A stretch of 64,000 nt of DNA from Paraburkholderia diazotrophica (GTDB lineage Bacteria; Pseudomonadota; Gammaproteobacteria; Burkholderiales; Burkholderiaceae), in contig NZ_FNYE01000021.1 in NCBI RefSeq assembly GCF_900108945.1, positions 1 to 64,000 of the forward strand. The letters are read 5' to 3'. The notes beneath the pieces are model-generated. The model did no database searches. It was given only the letters and a program-made list of their open reading frames with translations, and was not told the origin of the DNA. Of this stretch, positions 35,933-44,392 are shown in pieces (the stretch's first letter is position 1; each line of letters starts with the position of its first letter). Both the position numbers and the translations under genes were made by a program.

Positions 35933-36862
35933 TTATCCGTGCTTCTGTCCATTCGACTGGATCACGCGTCTGCGTCCTGCTTTCACTTTCGCGGCCTGCG
36001 CGTCGTCCCAGTCGTAAAAGCCCGCGCCGCTGCGCACGCCGACGCGTCCCGCACGCACCTGCTCGCGCAGCAGATCGAGCACCTCTTCGTCTTTCGCGAG
36101 CGCCGGCATCAGATGGCTCGCGATATCGACGAACGTATCGAGGCCGCCCATATCCGCGCCTTCGAACGGCCCGACGATGCCCCAGCGCTTGCCCAGCGAC
36201 CCCTTCATCACGCGGTCGACGACTTCGGGTGTCGCCGCGCCCGAGCGCACGATGTTCAGCGCTTCGCGCAACACCGCGAACTGCAGACGGTTGCCGACGA
36301 AGCCCGGAATCGCTTTCGTCAGCACGACAGGCTCCATGCCCGTCGCGTTCATCAGCGCGACGGTCGCATCGATGACGTCTTGCGTCGTGTCGCTGCCCGG
36401 CACCACTTCGACGAGGGGAATCATATGCGGCGGATTCCAGTAGTGCGCGATCAGAAAGCGTTCTTTCGCGCGCAGCGGCACCGAGAGCTGATCAGGTGGA
36501 AAGCCGCTCGTGTTGCTCGCGAGGATCGCGTCGTCGCGCAGTAGGTCCGTCAGCGCCGCATAGAGGCGATGCTTCAGTTCGAGCACTTCGGGAATCGCTT
36601 CGATCACGAAGTGCGCATCGGCCATTATGTCGAGCGACGCACTCGTTTCGATGTTGGCAAGCGCCGCCGCTTTCGCCTGCTGATCGATACGGCCGGCGTC
36701 GATCAGTTCATCGAGCACCGCTTGTGCCTTCGGCGCGACGCTGGCGAGCCGCGCGGGGTCGACATCGTTGACGATCGTCCGATGTCCGTGCAGCGCGCTC
36801 TGCGTCGCGATGCCGACGCCCATCAATCCCGTTCCCACCACGCCTACGACTGGCTTGCTCAA
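35933..36862 (-). CDS. 3-hydroxyacyl-CoA dehydrogenase family protein
   Basis: A 309-residue NAD-dependent dehydrogenase. The Rossmann motif GTGLMGVGIA starts near residue 10; FVIEAIPEVLELKHRLYAAL, SNTSGFPPDQLS and the catalytic histidine region IAHYWNPPHMIPLVEVVPG follow. The C-terminal helical domain has PGFVGNRLQFAVLREAL. It lacks a hydratase domain, so it acts alone on a 3-hydroxyacyl substrate such as 3-hydroxybutyryl-CoA or a related hydroxy acid. The neighbouring phaZ gives a loose link to hydroxyalkanoate use. Confidence 0.92.
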   Translation of the reverse strand: MSKPVVGVVGTGLMGVGIATQSALHGHRTIVNDVDPARLASVAPKAQAVLDELIDAGRIDQQAKAAALANIETSASLDIMADAHFVIEAIPEVLELKHRLYAALTDLLRDDAILASNTSGFPPDQLSVPLRAKERFLIAHYWNPPHMIPLVEVVPGSDTTQDVIDATVALMNATGMEPVVLTKAIPGFVGNRLQFAVLREALNIVRSGAATPEVVDRVMKGSLGKRWGIVGPFEGADMGGLDTFVDIASHLMPALAKDEEVLDLLREQVRAGRVGVRSGAGFYDWDDAQAAKVKAGRRRVIQSNGQKHG

Positions 36863-36945
36863 TCCTTATTCCCCTTGCCGGTACGGTTCCGCTGGTCAAA
36901 GCACGAAAGCATAGCGCAGCGCACGTTTTTCCGACGCCGGATACG

Positions 36946-36985
36946 ACAGGGCCGGCGCGCTCTTGCGAGCGGCCGGCCCTGTTTT
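36946..36985. terminator. Strong stem-loop between minus-strand genes
   Basis: A perfect 11-bp inverted repeat ACAGGGCCGGC/GCCGGCCCTGT with a nested GCTC/GAGC stem. A short TTTT follows on the plus strand, but both flanking genes are on the minus strand, where no T-run follows. It may end transcription of the small protein gene at 37034 or be a processing element. Confidence 0.5.
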
Positions 36986-37033
36986 CCCGTCGCGGCATCT
37001 CCAACCGATGCCGTTCAGGCTGACGTCAACGCG

Positions 37034-37318
37034 TTAGTAGTAACGCGGCGGCGGCGGACGGTGGCCGTGATCGCGATCGTGGTACGGATCGCGGTCATGC
37101 GGGTGATGACGCATCCAGTCGTCGTGCGCCCAGTAGCGGTGGCCGTCCCAGTAGCGGTCGCCGTGCCAGCCGATGTTGATCTGCACGCCCACCGGCGTCA
37201 TGTGCGGCTGCCCGTAGACGGGCGCGTGCTGCGCAAAGGCGCTGGTTGCGCCGAGCAGTGCGCCGCCCGCAAGCACTGCCGCGATGATCGAACGCGATGT
37301 CTTGTTCAAGGCCTTCAT
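37034..37318 (-). CDS. Small secreted His/Asp/Tyr-rich protein
   Basis: A 94-residue protein. The signal peptide (MKALNKTSRSIIAAVLAGGALLGATSAFA) ends near residue 29. The mature part has aromatic repeats (GWHGDRYWDGHRYWAHDDW) and a tail rich in His, Asp, Arg and Pro (HHPHDRDPYHDRDHGHRPPPPRYY). GGGAGA lies 7 nt before the ATG at 37318. Similar small envelope proteins of Burkholderiaceae are uncharacterised. The composition suggests divalent-metal binding, which is inference. Confidence 0.82.
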   Translation of the reverse strand: MKALNKTSRSIIAAVLAGGALLGATSAFAQHAPVYGQPHMTPVGVQINIGWHGDRYWDGHRYWAHDDWMRHHPHDRDPYHDRDHGHRPPPPRYY

Positions 37319-37678
37319 GACTATTCTCCCTATCGAGTTTCGTTGCGAGCGACGGCTGAATCGACCGGGTTGGTTTGAGATTCGCGCCCTTCGCTTGAGA
37401 ACCACTTTAGCGGCGCAGACCTTTCATAGACGTGAGCACTTGTAAGCGCACATTTCAAAAGCGGGACACCCCAACAGGCGAGCGTTGCGGCGGACAAGCC
37501 CTGATTTCGCAAGGCTAAATGCGCTTCCGATAGTGGTTCTGGCCGACCGGGCGCGAATCGTCCGTTACATCCATTTCGGCCCCGAAATAATGGACGACGG
37601 ATTACAACGTTGCGCGCAACACCGAACTGGCGTGGCCACGGGACGGGGCTCACGCTAGTCGGAAAAGGCGCAAAACAA
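37319..37678. other. Intergenic region, no gene recognised
   Basis: About 360 bp upstream of the small His-rich protein. It contains an inverted repeat TTTCGG-CC-CCGAAA inside a larger imperfect palindrome near 37571–37592, and otherwise nothing identifiable. It should hold the promoter of the gene at 37318. Confidence 0.45.
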
Positions 37679-37702
37679 AAAAACCCGGCGTAGCCGGGTT
37701 CC
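37674..37702 (-). terminator. Terminator of the 52-residue protein gene
   Basis: Stem AACCCGGC/GCCGGGTT with a 3-nt loop. On the minus strand it is followed by seven T, directly downstream of the small gene at 37783–37941. Confidence 0.88.
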
Positions 37703-37782
37703 TTTGAGTTGCTCGCCGCTTCTGGATGGCGGCGACATGCGCAGTGCAACGTCTTTTTCTTCGACGGCTGGCCGATCAATGA

Positions 37783-37941
37783 TCAATCGGTCAGGCGGAT
37801 GCCGAATAGCGTTGATTGCGACTTGCGAACACGCTCCGCTTCGCGATGACGTGCTTCGTACGAGTAGTCCGAATCCAGAGGCAAGTGGGGCGACGCGAAG
37901 AGGTCGCTAACCTTTTGGAACAGCGCGAAAAGATAGTTCAT
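37783..37941 (-). CDS. 52-residue protein, possibly DUF3563-like
   Basis: A short gene encoding MNYLFALFQKVSDLF followed by a charged C-terminal part (YEARHREAERVRKSQ, ending GIRLTD). GGGAG lies 6 nt before the ATG, a terminator with seven T follows the stop, and the promoter region holds a twin repeat with a TATACT hexamer, so it is almost certainly a real transcription unit. An amphipathic or membrane-proximal N-terminal helix followed by a charged helix resembles the DUF3563 group of small Burkholderia proteins, but that assignment is uncertain. Function unknown. Confidence 0.72.
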   Translation of the reverse strand: MNYLFALFQKVSDLFASPHLPLDSDYSYEARHREAERVRKSQSTLFGIRLTD

Positions 37942-37969
37942 GGCGACTCCCGGTTGATGATGGTTGAGC

Positions 37970-38010
37970 TAGGGTTTTCCCTTAATGAGAAGTATAGGGT
38001 TTTCCCTAGG
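37970..38010 (-). promoter_or_regulatory. Promoter with twin TAGGGTTTTCCCT repeats
   Basis: TAGGGTTTTCCCT occurs at 37970–37982 and again at 37995–38007, 25 bp apart. On the minus strand a TATACT hexamer abuts the upstream copy, so the two repeats flank a likely −10 of the small gene at 37941. The dyad-like AGGG…CCCT shape and spacing suggest a regulator site. Confidence 0.6.
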
Positions 38011-38336
38011 CAAAATCTAGTGCAATGCAGCAATTTATTGGCGCGGTCTTTCGCCATAGGACGTTTGATGGAATGTTGCGTCGCGTCAGGCCGACCAAAT
38101 CAGGCCTGCAGACCCGCCCCCGTTTTTGCGAGACATCGATGTATGAATGCAACAGCCTGCCGGGCGTTGGCGGCGCGGGAGCGGAGTAGACCGTTAGATG
38201 CGTTTTTGCGGCTGCAGACGGCTTGGTGGTGCACGCGAACGTCCGTCATGTCATTCGCGCGAGAATCGCCGGTCTCGAAACAGGAGGAACGGGACGAATT
38301 GCCGGCCGCCCATCGACGCGCAGCCGGCGTCGACGC
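38011..38336. other. Intergenic region, no gene recognised
   Basis: About 325 bp between the twin-repeat promoter and the end of the 444-residue protein gene. Open frames here lack ribosome sites and any recognisable motif. Confidence 0.45.
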
Positions 38337-39671
38337 TTAGTGAGCGTGCGCTGACTTGCGTCGCTGAGCATGCTGGGCATGCGCGACGTGCGCATCCGCG
38401 GGCTTTGCCGGCGCGGTCGCGGCAGCGGGCGAAGCAGGCGCGGGAGTCTGCGCGCTAACAGGAAGGCTCGTCGTCGACGAATCCGTGCCGAGCAGCGTCG
38501 CGAGCGTGGCCTGCTGGTTCAGCATCATCTGCTCGATGCGCTGTTCCTGTGCCGTCGACTGATGCGCGAGGCGCAACAGCAGCAACGTCTGCGCGATACC
38601 GATCGCGATCGTCATCAGCAGCGCGCAGACCACGATAGTCAGCAGCCATTTCATGCGCCGCGAGTGATCGCTGTCGGCACGGCGCTGGTCGGCGATCACG
38701 CCATACAGCGCATCCACGGTATCGGCGAAGGCGGTCGCGCGTGCCTGATCCAGTTCGGGCGTGGCGCGCGGCGCCTGGTGGCGCGATGTCGTTGCGACGT
38801 ACGGCGCGCGCGTCGGCGGCGTGGCTGGGCGCGTCGCGTTCGTGCCCATCGCGTCTGTCGCGCCAATCCCGCTGTTTCCGTCGATTGCCCCGCTTCCATC
38901 GCCTGGTTTCGCCGACGCATCGGATGCCGTCACATCGCGCGCAACCGTCGCGGCTTTGGCGCTCGCAGCGACGGGGCGCTGCGCCGCGCCGCCGGACGCC
39001 AACGCCTTCGCACCTTCCTTCTGCTCGGCAGATCCCGCCACCGTTGCGGATGCCTGGCGCAGCGCCGCCACGCTGCGCATCACGCTCGCCGTCGCCAGCG
39101 ACGCAGTCTGCGACGACGTATCGCCCGTCACCTTTGCAACGCTCGCCGACGTCGCAGGCTGCGCCGCCATGTCGTCTTCAGCCGAAGCAGCATTCGACGC
39201 TTGCTCAACAGCACTGCTTGCTGCCGCAGCCGATTCCGGCAAGCCCGCTTCCGTTTCGATCAGCATTTGACCGGCATGCGGATCATCGGCTGGCGCCTGT
39301 TCTTTCGACGACGACGACGCCGCGCGCGTGCCGCGCAGCCCTGCTTTCGCTTCCGCCGGACCCGCCGGAAAGCCGCCCCCATCCGCCGCGCCCGCCGCTG
39401 CCAGCACGACATCGGGCAACTCGAAGCCCGCCAGCGTGCCTTGCCGCACGTCGATGTTCATCGCATGCTGCTCGGCGCGGGCCGTATCGTCGGGGAACAG
39501 GTCGAGCGTGCTGTCGTCGCGCACGGCATCGCTCAATTGCGCGAGACGCTGCGCCGAGCGCGCCGCCCGCGCGAGCTTGTTTTCCGTTTCGGGAGAGACA
39601 GCGGACGCGCGCCGCTTCTGCGAACGGACGCGTGCCGGGCGGGAAATCGTGGAATCTGCGGAGTCTGCCAT
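38337..39671 (-). CDS. Uncharacterised single-pass membrane protein with low-complexity cytosolic region
   Basis: A 444-residue protein without a recognised family. Residues 1–60 are basic and helical (KLARAARSAQRLAQLSDAV). A long Ala/Ser/Thr-rich, probably disordered region spans about 90–320. A helical ADTVDALYGVIADQRRADSDHSRRMKW segment leads into one transmembrane helix (LLTIVVCALLMTIAIGIAQTLLLL, about 360–385). The tail is a short coiled coil (TAQEQRIEQMMLNQQATLATLLG) and ends in an Ala/Pro/His-rich stretch. No signal peptide, so the long N-terminal part is probably cytosolic. Monocistronic, with its promoter in 39672–39868. Confidence 0.75.
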   Translation of the reverse strand: MADSADSTISRPARVRSQKRRASAVSPETENKLARAARSAQRLAQLSDAVRDDSTLDLFPDDTARAEQHAMNIDVRQGTLAGFELPDVVLAAAGAADGGGFPAGPAEAKAGLRGTRAASSSSKEQAPADDPHAGQMLIETEAGLPESAAAASSAVEQASNAASAEDDMAAQPATSASVAKVTGDTSSQTASLATASVMRSVAALRQASATVAGSAEQKEGAKALASGGAAQRPVAASAKAATVARDVTASDASAKPGDGSGAIDGNSGIGATDAMGTNATRPATPPTRAPYVATTSRHQAPRATPELDQARATAFADTVDALYGVIADQRRADSDHSRRMKWLLTIVVCALLMTIAIGIAQTLLLLRLAHQSTAQEQRIEQMMLNQQATLATLLGTDSSTTSLPVSAQTPAPASPAAATAPAKPADAHVAHAQHAQRRKSAHAH

Positions 39672-39868
39672 GAAGGAAAGCGGGAAAGGCAGCGTTCGTC
39701 GCCTGTCAGGCGCCGCTACAACATGCCGTCAGCGTGTTTTAGAGCCCGCATTGTCTCATGCAAAAGGGGACACAGAAATGGATCGCGGGCCTTTTTGCGA
39801 CGGGCTTCGCGTGCGAGCGGCGCGCGCCGCTGATCCGCTCGACGCAGCCCCGCGTCCGCTGATCCCGC

Positions 39869-40555
39869 TTAAGCCGGCTCCCCGTTTTCGCGAAAGTCCT
39901 TCACGGCCGGCAGCGCTTTCAGTTGCTCGCAAATCGCCGTGTACTCCGTCATCGACACGCGACTCAGCGTAATCACCACTTCGTCGAACTGCGGATCGTC
40001 GTCGCTCTGCTGCATCACGAAGTGCTTAACGCGCGGGCTCGCCGGACCCAGCGCTTCGTGCAGCGAATGGAACGTCATCGAGCCGCGCTCGACGACAAGC
40101 ATCAGCTGGCAGCGCTGCTTGACCGTGATGAAGCGTTTTTCGATCGGCTGGACGCCTGCGAGGATGATCAGAACGATGATCGTCGCGGCGATCGACGCCG
40201 TGTACAGTCCGCCGCCCACGGCGAGTCCGACGGCCGCGACGGACCAGAGACTCGCCGCCGTTGTCAGCCCGCGGATGATCGAGCCGCGCAACAGGATCGA
40301 ACCGGCGCCGAGGAAGCCGATCCCGGAGACGACCTGTGCCGCGACACGCGACGGGTCGAGCACGACGTGCTCGGTGCCCAGGACGTCCGCGAAACCGAAC
40401 GCCGAGACGATCATGAAGAGCGCCGAGCCGACGCACACGAGCATATGTGTGCGCAGCCCCGCGGCCCATGAAAGCCGCTCGCGTTCGAAGCCGATCACGC
40501 TGCCCAGCACCGCCGCGAGGACGAGCCGTGAGATCAATTCGACATCGCTAATCAT
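39869..40555 (-). CDS. MgtC/SapB-family membrane protein
   Basis: A 228-residue inner-membrane protein. The MgtC domain fills residues 1–140 with the signatures GSVIGFERE, GLRTHMLVCVGSALFM, DPSRVAAQVVSGIGFLGAGSILLRG and GLTTAASLWSVAAVGLAVGGGLY. The C-terminal 80 residues form a soluble ACT-like domain. The ATG at 40555 has AGGAGAA upstream. MgtC proteins are linked to magnesium limitation and intracellular survival in other bacteria; no Mg-responsive leader was recognised here. Confidence 0.92.
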   Translation of the reverse strand: MISDVELISRLVLAAVLGSVIGFERERLSWAAGLRTHMLVCVGSALFMIVSAFGFADVLGTEHVVLDPSRVAAQVVSGIGFLGAGSILLRGSIIRGLTTAASLWSVAAVGLAVGGGLYTASIAATIIVLIILAGVQPIEKRFITVKQRCQLMLVVERGSMTFHSLHEALGPASPRVKHFVMQQSDDDPQFDEVVITLSRVSMTEYTAICEQLKALPAVKDFRENGEPA

Positions 40556-40710
40556 GTTCTTCTCCTTGGCACATTGACGCCGCCGCGTGCGGTTGCCTGT
40601 TCGCGAGATGAGCATCACGCGCTGTTTGCTATGCTGGAGCCCTCGGCGCGCATGCGGCCCGCATGCACTTCACATCACGCCCACCACTCCATTCACCGAA
40701 TTCCCCAACC

Positions 40711-41838
40711 ATGAACCCGATCGCATCCACGCCCGAACTTGCAGCCGCGCTGCGCGACCACTTCGCGCACGTCATCCTGCCGATCTGGCGAGGGCCCGGC
40801 TTCAACGCGGCGCTCGGCCTGCCGTACGAAGCCGTCGCAGCCGATGGCCAGACGCCGCTGCCCGTCGTCCGCTATCGCGCGATGGCGTGCGCGCGGCAGA
40901 TGTTCGTGTTTGCGCTGGCCGGAGAAATGGAGCATGCGCTGCGCCTGTTCGAATCGCTGATGCGGATCTTTCAGGACAGCAGGCATGGCGGATGGTTCTA
41001 CAGCGTCGATGCGCAGGGCGCGCCGCTCGACACGACCAAGGATCTCTACACGCACGCGTTCGTTGTGTTCGCATGCGCCGAATACGGGGCGCGCTCGGGC
41101 AACCGCGATGCGCTCGACGTCGTGCATCGCGCATCGTCGCTGATCGAAGACCGCTTCGCCGCCGACGATGGCCTGCTGCACGCCGCGCTCGCCGCCGACT
41201 TCTCGACGAAGGGCGAGATGCCGCTGCAAAACCCGCTGATGCATCTGACGGAGGCCTGGCTCGCGGCGCGCGCGGCCACGCAGGACGCTGCGTTCGATAC
41301 GGCGATCGCGAAGCTCGGCGATGCGATTGCGCGCACCTTCGTGCACGAGCCGACGGGCTGCATCGCCGAGCTGCCTATTGGCAAAACGGGCAAAGCCGGC
41401 AGCGCGGGCAGTGCAGACAACAGGCTCGAGCCAGGCCATCAGTTCGAATGGTTCTGGCTCGTGCAGCAGGCAGGCGATGTGCTCGCGGGCTCGGGCCTGC
41501 GCGAAGCGCTGGCGCGCGCGTTCATGTTCGCGCACGAACGGGGCGTCGATGCAGCCACGGGCGGCGTGCATGCCGCGCTCGACGAGGCGGGCGGCATCAA
41601 GGACTCGACTCAGCGCATCTGGGCGCAGACGGAATATCTGCGCGCGCTGGCCGTGCACGGCGACGCCGCCATCCGCGCGCTGCTGCCGCAACAGATCGAG
41701 CGCTTCCGCCCGCGCTTTCTGCACGCGCAGGGCTGGGTCGAATGCAAGACGCTCGCGGGCCAGATCGCTCGCGCGGACATGCCGTCGACGACGCCCTATC
41801 ACCTCGCCACCGCTTACGCCGCATTGCCGTCCGCATAA
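40711..41838 (+). CDS. AGE-family epimerase/isomerase
   Basis: A 375-residue (α/α)6-barrel protein of the N-acylglucosamine 2-epimerase family. Signature parts are RQMFVFALAG near residue 65, HGGWFYSVDAQGAPLDTTKDLYTHAFVVFA, the NPLMHLTEAWLA segment, EPGHQFEWFWLV and KDSTQRIWAQTEYLRAL. These enzymes isomerise mannose/fructose or epimerise glucosamine derivatives; the specific sugar cannot be read from sequence. A short Gly/Ala/Lys stretch (GKTGKAGSAGSAD) interrupts the middle. The ATG at 40711 is chosen over one 16 codons upstream. Monocistronic. Confidence 0.9.
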   Translation: MNPIASTPELAAALRDHFAHVILPIWRGPGFNAALGLPYEAVAADGQTPLPVVRYRAMACARQMFVFALAGEMEHALRLFESLMRIFQDSRHGGWFYSVDAQGAPLDTTKDLYTHAFVVFACAEYGARSGNRDALDVVHRASSLIEDRFAADDGLLHAALAADFSTKGEMPLQNPLMHLTEAWLAARAATQDAAFDTAIAKLGDAIARTFVHEPTGCIAELPIGKTGKAGSAGSADNRLEPGHQFEWFWLVQQAGDVLAGSGLREALARAFMFAHERGVDAATGGVHAALDEAGGIKDSTQRIWAQTEYLRALAVHGDAAIRALLPQQIERFRPRFLHAQGWVECKTLAGQIARADMPSTTPYHLATAYAALPSA

Positions 41839-41885
41839 CGGACGCTATTTCATAGCGGCTGCGCGTGAGAAGAGCAGCAAAAACG

Positions 41886-41916
41886 AAGCCCGCGAAGCAA
41901 GTCGCTTCGCGGACTT
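41886..41916. terminator. Bidirectional terminator between the epimerase and chemotaxis genes
   Basis: A perfect 9-bp stem CCGCGAAGC/GCTTCGCGG with a 5-nt loop; on the minus strand GGCTTCGTTTTT follows. It lies between convergent genes. Confidence 0.7.
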
Positions 41917-41962
41917 GTCATATGGGACCTGCGATCTGCGCCCTACACGCTAACGCATACGC

Positions 41963-43573
41963 TCAGGCGCCGACCGGCTCGCTATACCCGGGCGCGATCG
42001 CATGTCGCGTGCGCCGCGACGTGAACACGGCATCTGAAATCTCGAACGCGGACACGGCGTCCTTCAACTGTCGCGTCTGCTGATGCAGCGACGCGGCCGC
42101 AGCCGCCGCTTCCTCGACGAGCGCTGCGTTTTGTTGCGTCATCTGGTCCATCTGCACGACGGCCTGATTGACCTGCTCGATGCCCGTGCTCTGTTCGTGC
42201 GACGACGCACTGATCTCGGCCATCATCTGCGTGACGCGCGAGATCGAATCCGACACGTTGCGCATCGCTTCGCCCGCGCGTTCGACGAGCACCGATCCGC
42301 CCTGAATCTCGGCCACCGATTCGCTGATCAGTTCCTTGATCTCCTTCGCCGACTGCGCGCTGCGCTGCGCGAGCCCGCGCACCTCGCCCGCGACGACGGC
42401 AAAGCCGCGGCCCTGCTCGCCCGCGCGCGCCGCTTCGACGGCCGCGTTCAACGCAAGGATGTTGGTCTGGAACGCGATCCCATCGATCACCGTGATGATC
42501 TCCGCGATGCGGTCCGAGCTTTGCGCGATGCCGTGCATCTTCGTCACGACCTCGTTGACGACATCCGTGCCGCGCGAAGTCGCGTCGAGCGCCGTCTCGG
42601 CGAGCGTGTTCGCTTCGCGCGCGTGCTCGGCGTTCTGGCGCACGGTCGCCGTCAGTTCCTCCATGCTCGACGCCGTCTCTTCGAGCGACGCCGCCTGGTT
42701 TTCCGTGCGCGCCGACAGATCGGCGTTGCCCGTCGCGATTTCGTCCGCGCCGATATGAATCGAATCGGCCGCTTCGCGCACGGTCTTCACGGTGCGCGCG
42801 ACGCTTGCCTGCATATGCGAGAGACCCGAGAACAGACGGCCGATTTCGTTCGTGCCGCGCTCCGCGATCGGCTGGTTCAGGCGGCCTTGCGCGATGCGCT
42901 CGAAATGGCGGCCCACTTCTTCGAGCGGCCCGACGACGCCACGGCGCAGCACCACATGCACGCCGATCGTGCCGCCCAGCAGCAGCGCAAGAATCACGAG
43001 ACCGACCACGCGGAACATCGTCTCGCGCGCATCGATTGAATCCAACGACGCACGGCCCGCCGCATCGCCGAATTGCGTGAAGTTGTGCAGTTCCGTCAGA
43101 TACGCGTCCTGCATGCCTTGCGTCGGCTGATCGAGGAACGCCTGGATGTTGTTGGTGTCGAGATACTGCGCGAGTTCGCCGAGCGCCGTATGCAGCTTCT
43201 GGTACTTCTCGTTGAGCGCAGCGGCGTGTGCGCTGTTTTCGTCGTTGAGTTTCGGCGCGTTCATGAATACCGCGAACGAACGCTCTGCGGCGGCGATCTG
43301 CTCGCGCGCATGCTGAACGATGTCGGTCGGTTCCGCGCCGCCGCGCACCATCCGCGTGCCGGCACGCGAGAGATTGATGCGTGCGTCCATCAGATGCTGC
43401 GTCGTCTCGTTGACGGCGTTCACCTGCCGAAGCGCGACGTTCGCCAGATCGTCGACGTCATCATGCGTGCGCGTCATCGACCAGAAACCGAGGCCCGCCG
43501 TCACCAGCTGGAAAATGCAGAAAGCGGCCAGAACACATAGCAGGCCGGATGCGACCTTGATCTTGCTGAACAT
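41963..43573 (-). CDS. Methyl-accepting chemotaxis protein with TarH-type sensor
   Basis: A 536-residue transducer. The first helix (LLCVLAAFCIFQLVTAGLGFWSM) is followed by a periplasmic four-helix bundle (about 35–185) of the Tar/Tsr type, a second helix (FRVVGLVILALLLGGTIGVHVVL), a HAMP domain (about 210–260) and the signalling domain. The highly conserved hairpin tip is present (IDGIAFQTNILALNAAVEAARAGEQGRGFAVVAGEVR). The start at 43573 gives a normal N-terminus. No CheR-docking pentapeptide is obvious at the C-terminus. Monocistronic; 43574–43814 holds no gene. Confidence 0.95.
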   Translation of the reverse strand: MFSKIKVASGLLCVLAAFCIFQLVTAGLGFWSMTRTHDDVDDLANVALRQVNAVNETTQHLMDARINLSRAGTRMVRGGAEPTDIVQHAREQIAAAERSFAVFMNAPKLNDENSAHAAALNEKYQKLHTALGELAQYLDTNNIQAFLDQPTQGMQDAYLTELHNFTQFGDAAGRASLDSIDARETMFRVVGLVILALLLGGTIGVHVVLRRGVVGPLEEVGRHFERIAQGRLNQPIAERGTNEIGRLFSGLSHMQASVARTVKTVREAADSIHIGADEIATGNADLSARTENQAASLEETASSMEELTATVRQNAEHAREANTLAETALDATSRGTDVVNEVVTKMHGIAQSSDRIAEIITVIDGIAFQTNILALNAAVEAARAGEQGRGFAVVAGEVRGLAQRSAQSAKEIKELISESVAEIQGGSVLVERAGEAMRNVSDSISRVTQMMAEISASSHEQSTGIEQVNQAVVQMDQMTQQNAALVEEAAAAAASLHQQTRQLKDAVSAFEISDAVFTSRRTRHAIAPGYSEPVGA

Positions 43574-43814
43574 CGAAACACCTGAATAGCTGAGAGGACG
43601 GGAGTGCATCCGGGTTTACGGCAGTGCCGGCCGTCGCCTTGAGCGTTCGCCTGAAAAATTACCCGTACGTGCGAATAGTGAAAGGCACGCCGTGACGTCA
43701 CATCGAATTACGCAATAATTGCCGGGCAATCTTTTCGAATTCTCTTGACGCGCCGCATTCATGCTTCCTAGAGTGGGGACATCGCCATGCGGGCCACGGC
43801 CCGAAGGAACGACG

Positions 43815-44273
43815 ATGACTGATCTACTCGACCGGGCGCGCGGCGCACTGCACGCCCAGCCATTCAGCGTATTGCTCGGCACCGAACTGATGTACGTCGG
43901 CGCGAACGAACTGACGCTGTGTCTGCCGATCCGCGATGAATTGCGGCAACAGCATGGCTTCGTGCATGGCGGGGTGATCAGCTATCTCGCCGATAACGCG
44001 CTGACCTTCGCGGGCGCGCTGGCCCTCGGGCCGAGGGTCGTGACGGGCGAGTACAAGATCAACTATCTGCGGCCCGCGGTGACGGGCGTGCTGATGGCGC
44101 GCGCGGAAGTGGTGTACGTCGGCAGGCAGCAGGCGACGTGTCAGTGCAACGTGTTCGTCACCGATGGCGACAGGGAACGGCTGATCGCCGTCGCCCAGGG
44201 CACGATCAACCGGATCGGCGACGGCACGGAAGACGAACCCTTGCGCGCGGACGAAAGACGTCATCGCGAATGA
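43815..44273 (+). CDS. PaaI-type hot-dog thioesterase
   Basis: A 152-residue acyl-CoA thioesterase of the PaaI family. The catalytic region reads QQHGFVHGGVISYLADNALTFAG, followed by GEYKINYLRPAVTGVLMARAEVVYVGRQQATCQCNVF. GGAA lies 7 nt upstream of the ATG. Monocistronic, with a strong bidirectional terminator immediately after the stop. The substrate is unknown. Confidence 0.92.
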   Translation: MTDLLDRARGALHAQPFSVLLGTELMYVGANELTLCLPIRDELRQQHGFVHGGVISYLADNALTFAGALALGPRVVTGEYKINYLRPAVTGVLMARAEVVYVGRQQATCQCNVFVTDGDRERLIAVAQGTINRIGDGTEDEPLRADERRHRE

Positions 44274-44278
44274 AAAGA

Positions 44279-44318
44279 AAAAAGCCGTCCGGACATCGTG
44301 TGTCCGGACGGCTTTTTC
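44279..44318. terminator. Bidirectional terminator between thioesterase and fucose-type operon
   Basis: A perfect 16-bp stem AAAAGCCGTCCGGACA/TGTCCGGACGGCTTTT with a 5-nt loop and T-runs on both strands, between the converging thioesterase and FAH-family genes. Confidence 0.93.
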
Positions 44319-44392
44319 TCTTCATAGATGATGCTCTGTATGCGCAAATGAACGGGCAACGCGCCGTTCTATGAGTCAGGACTCAGCGCGAA

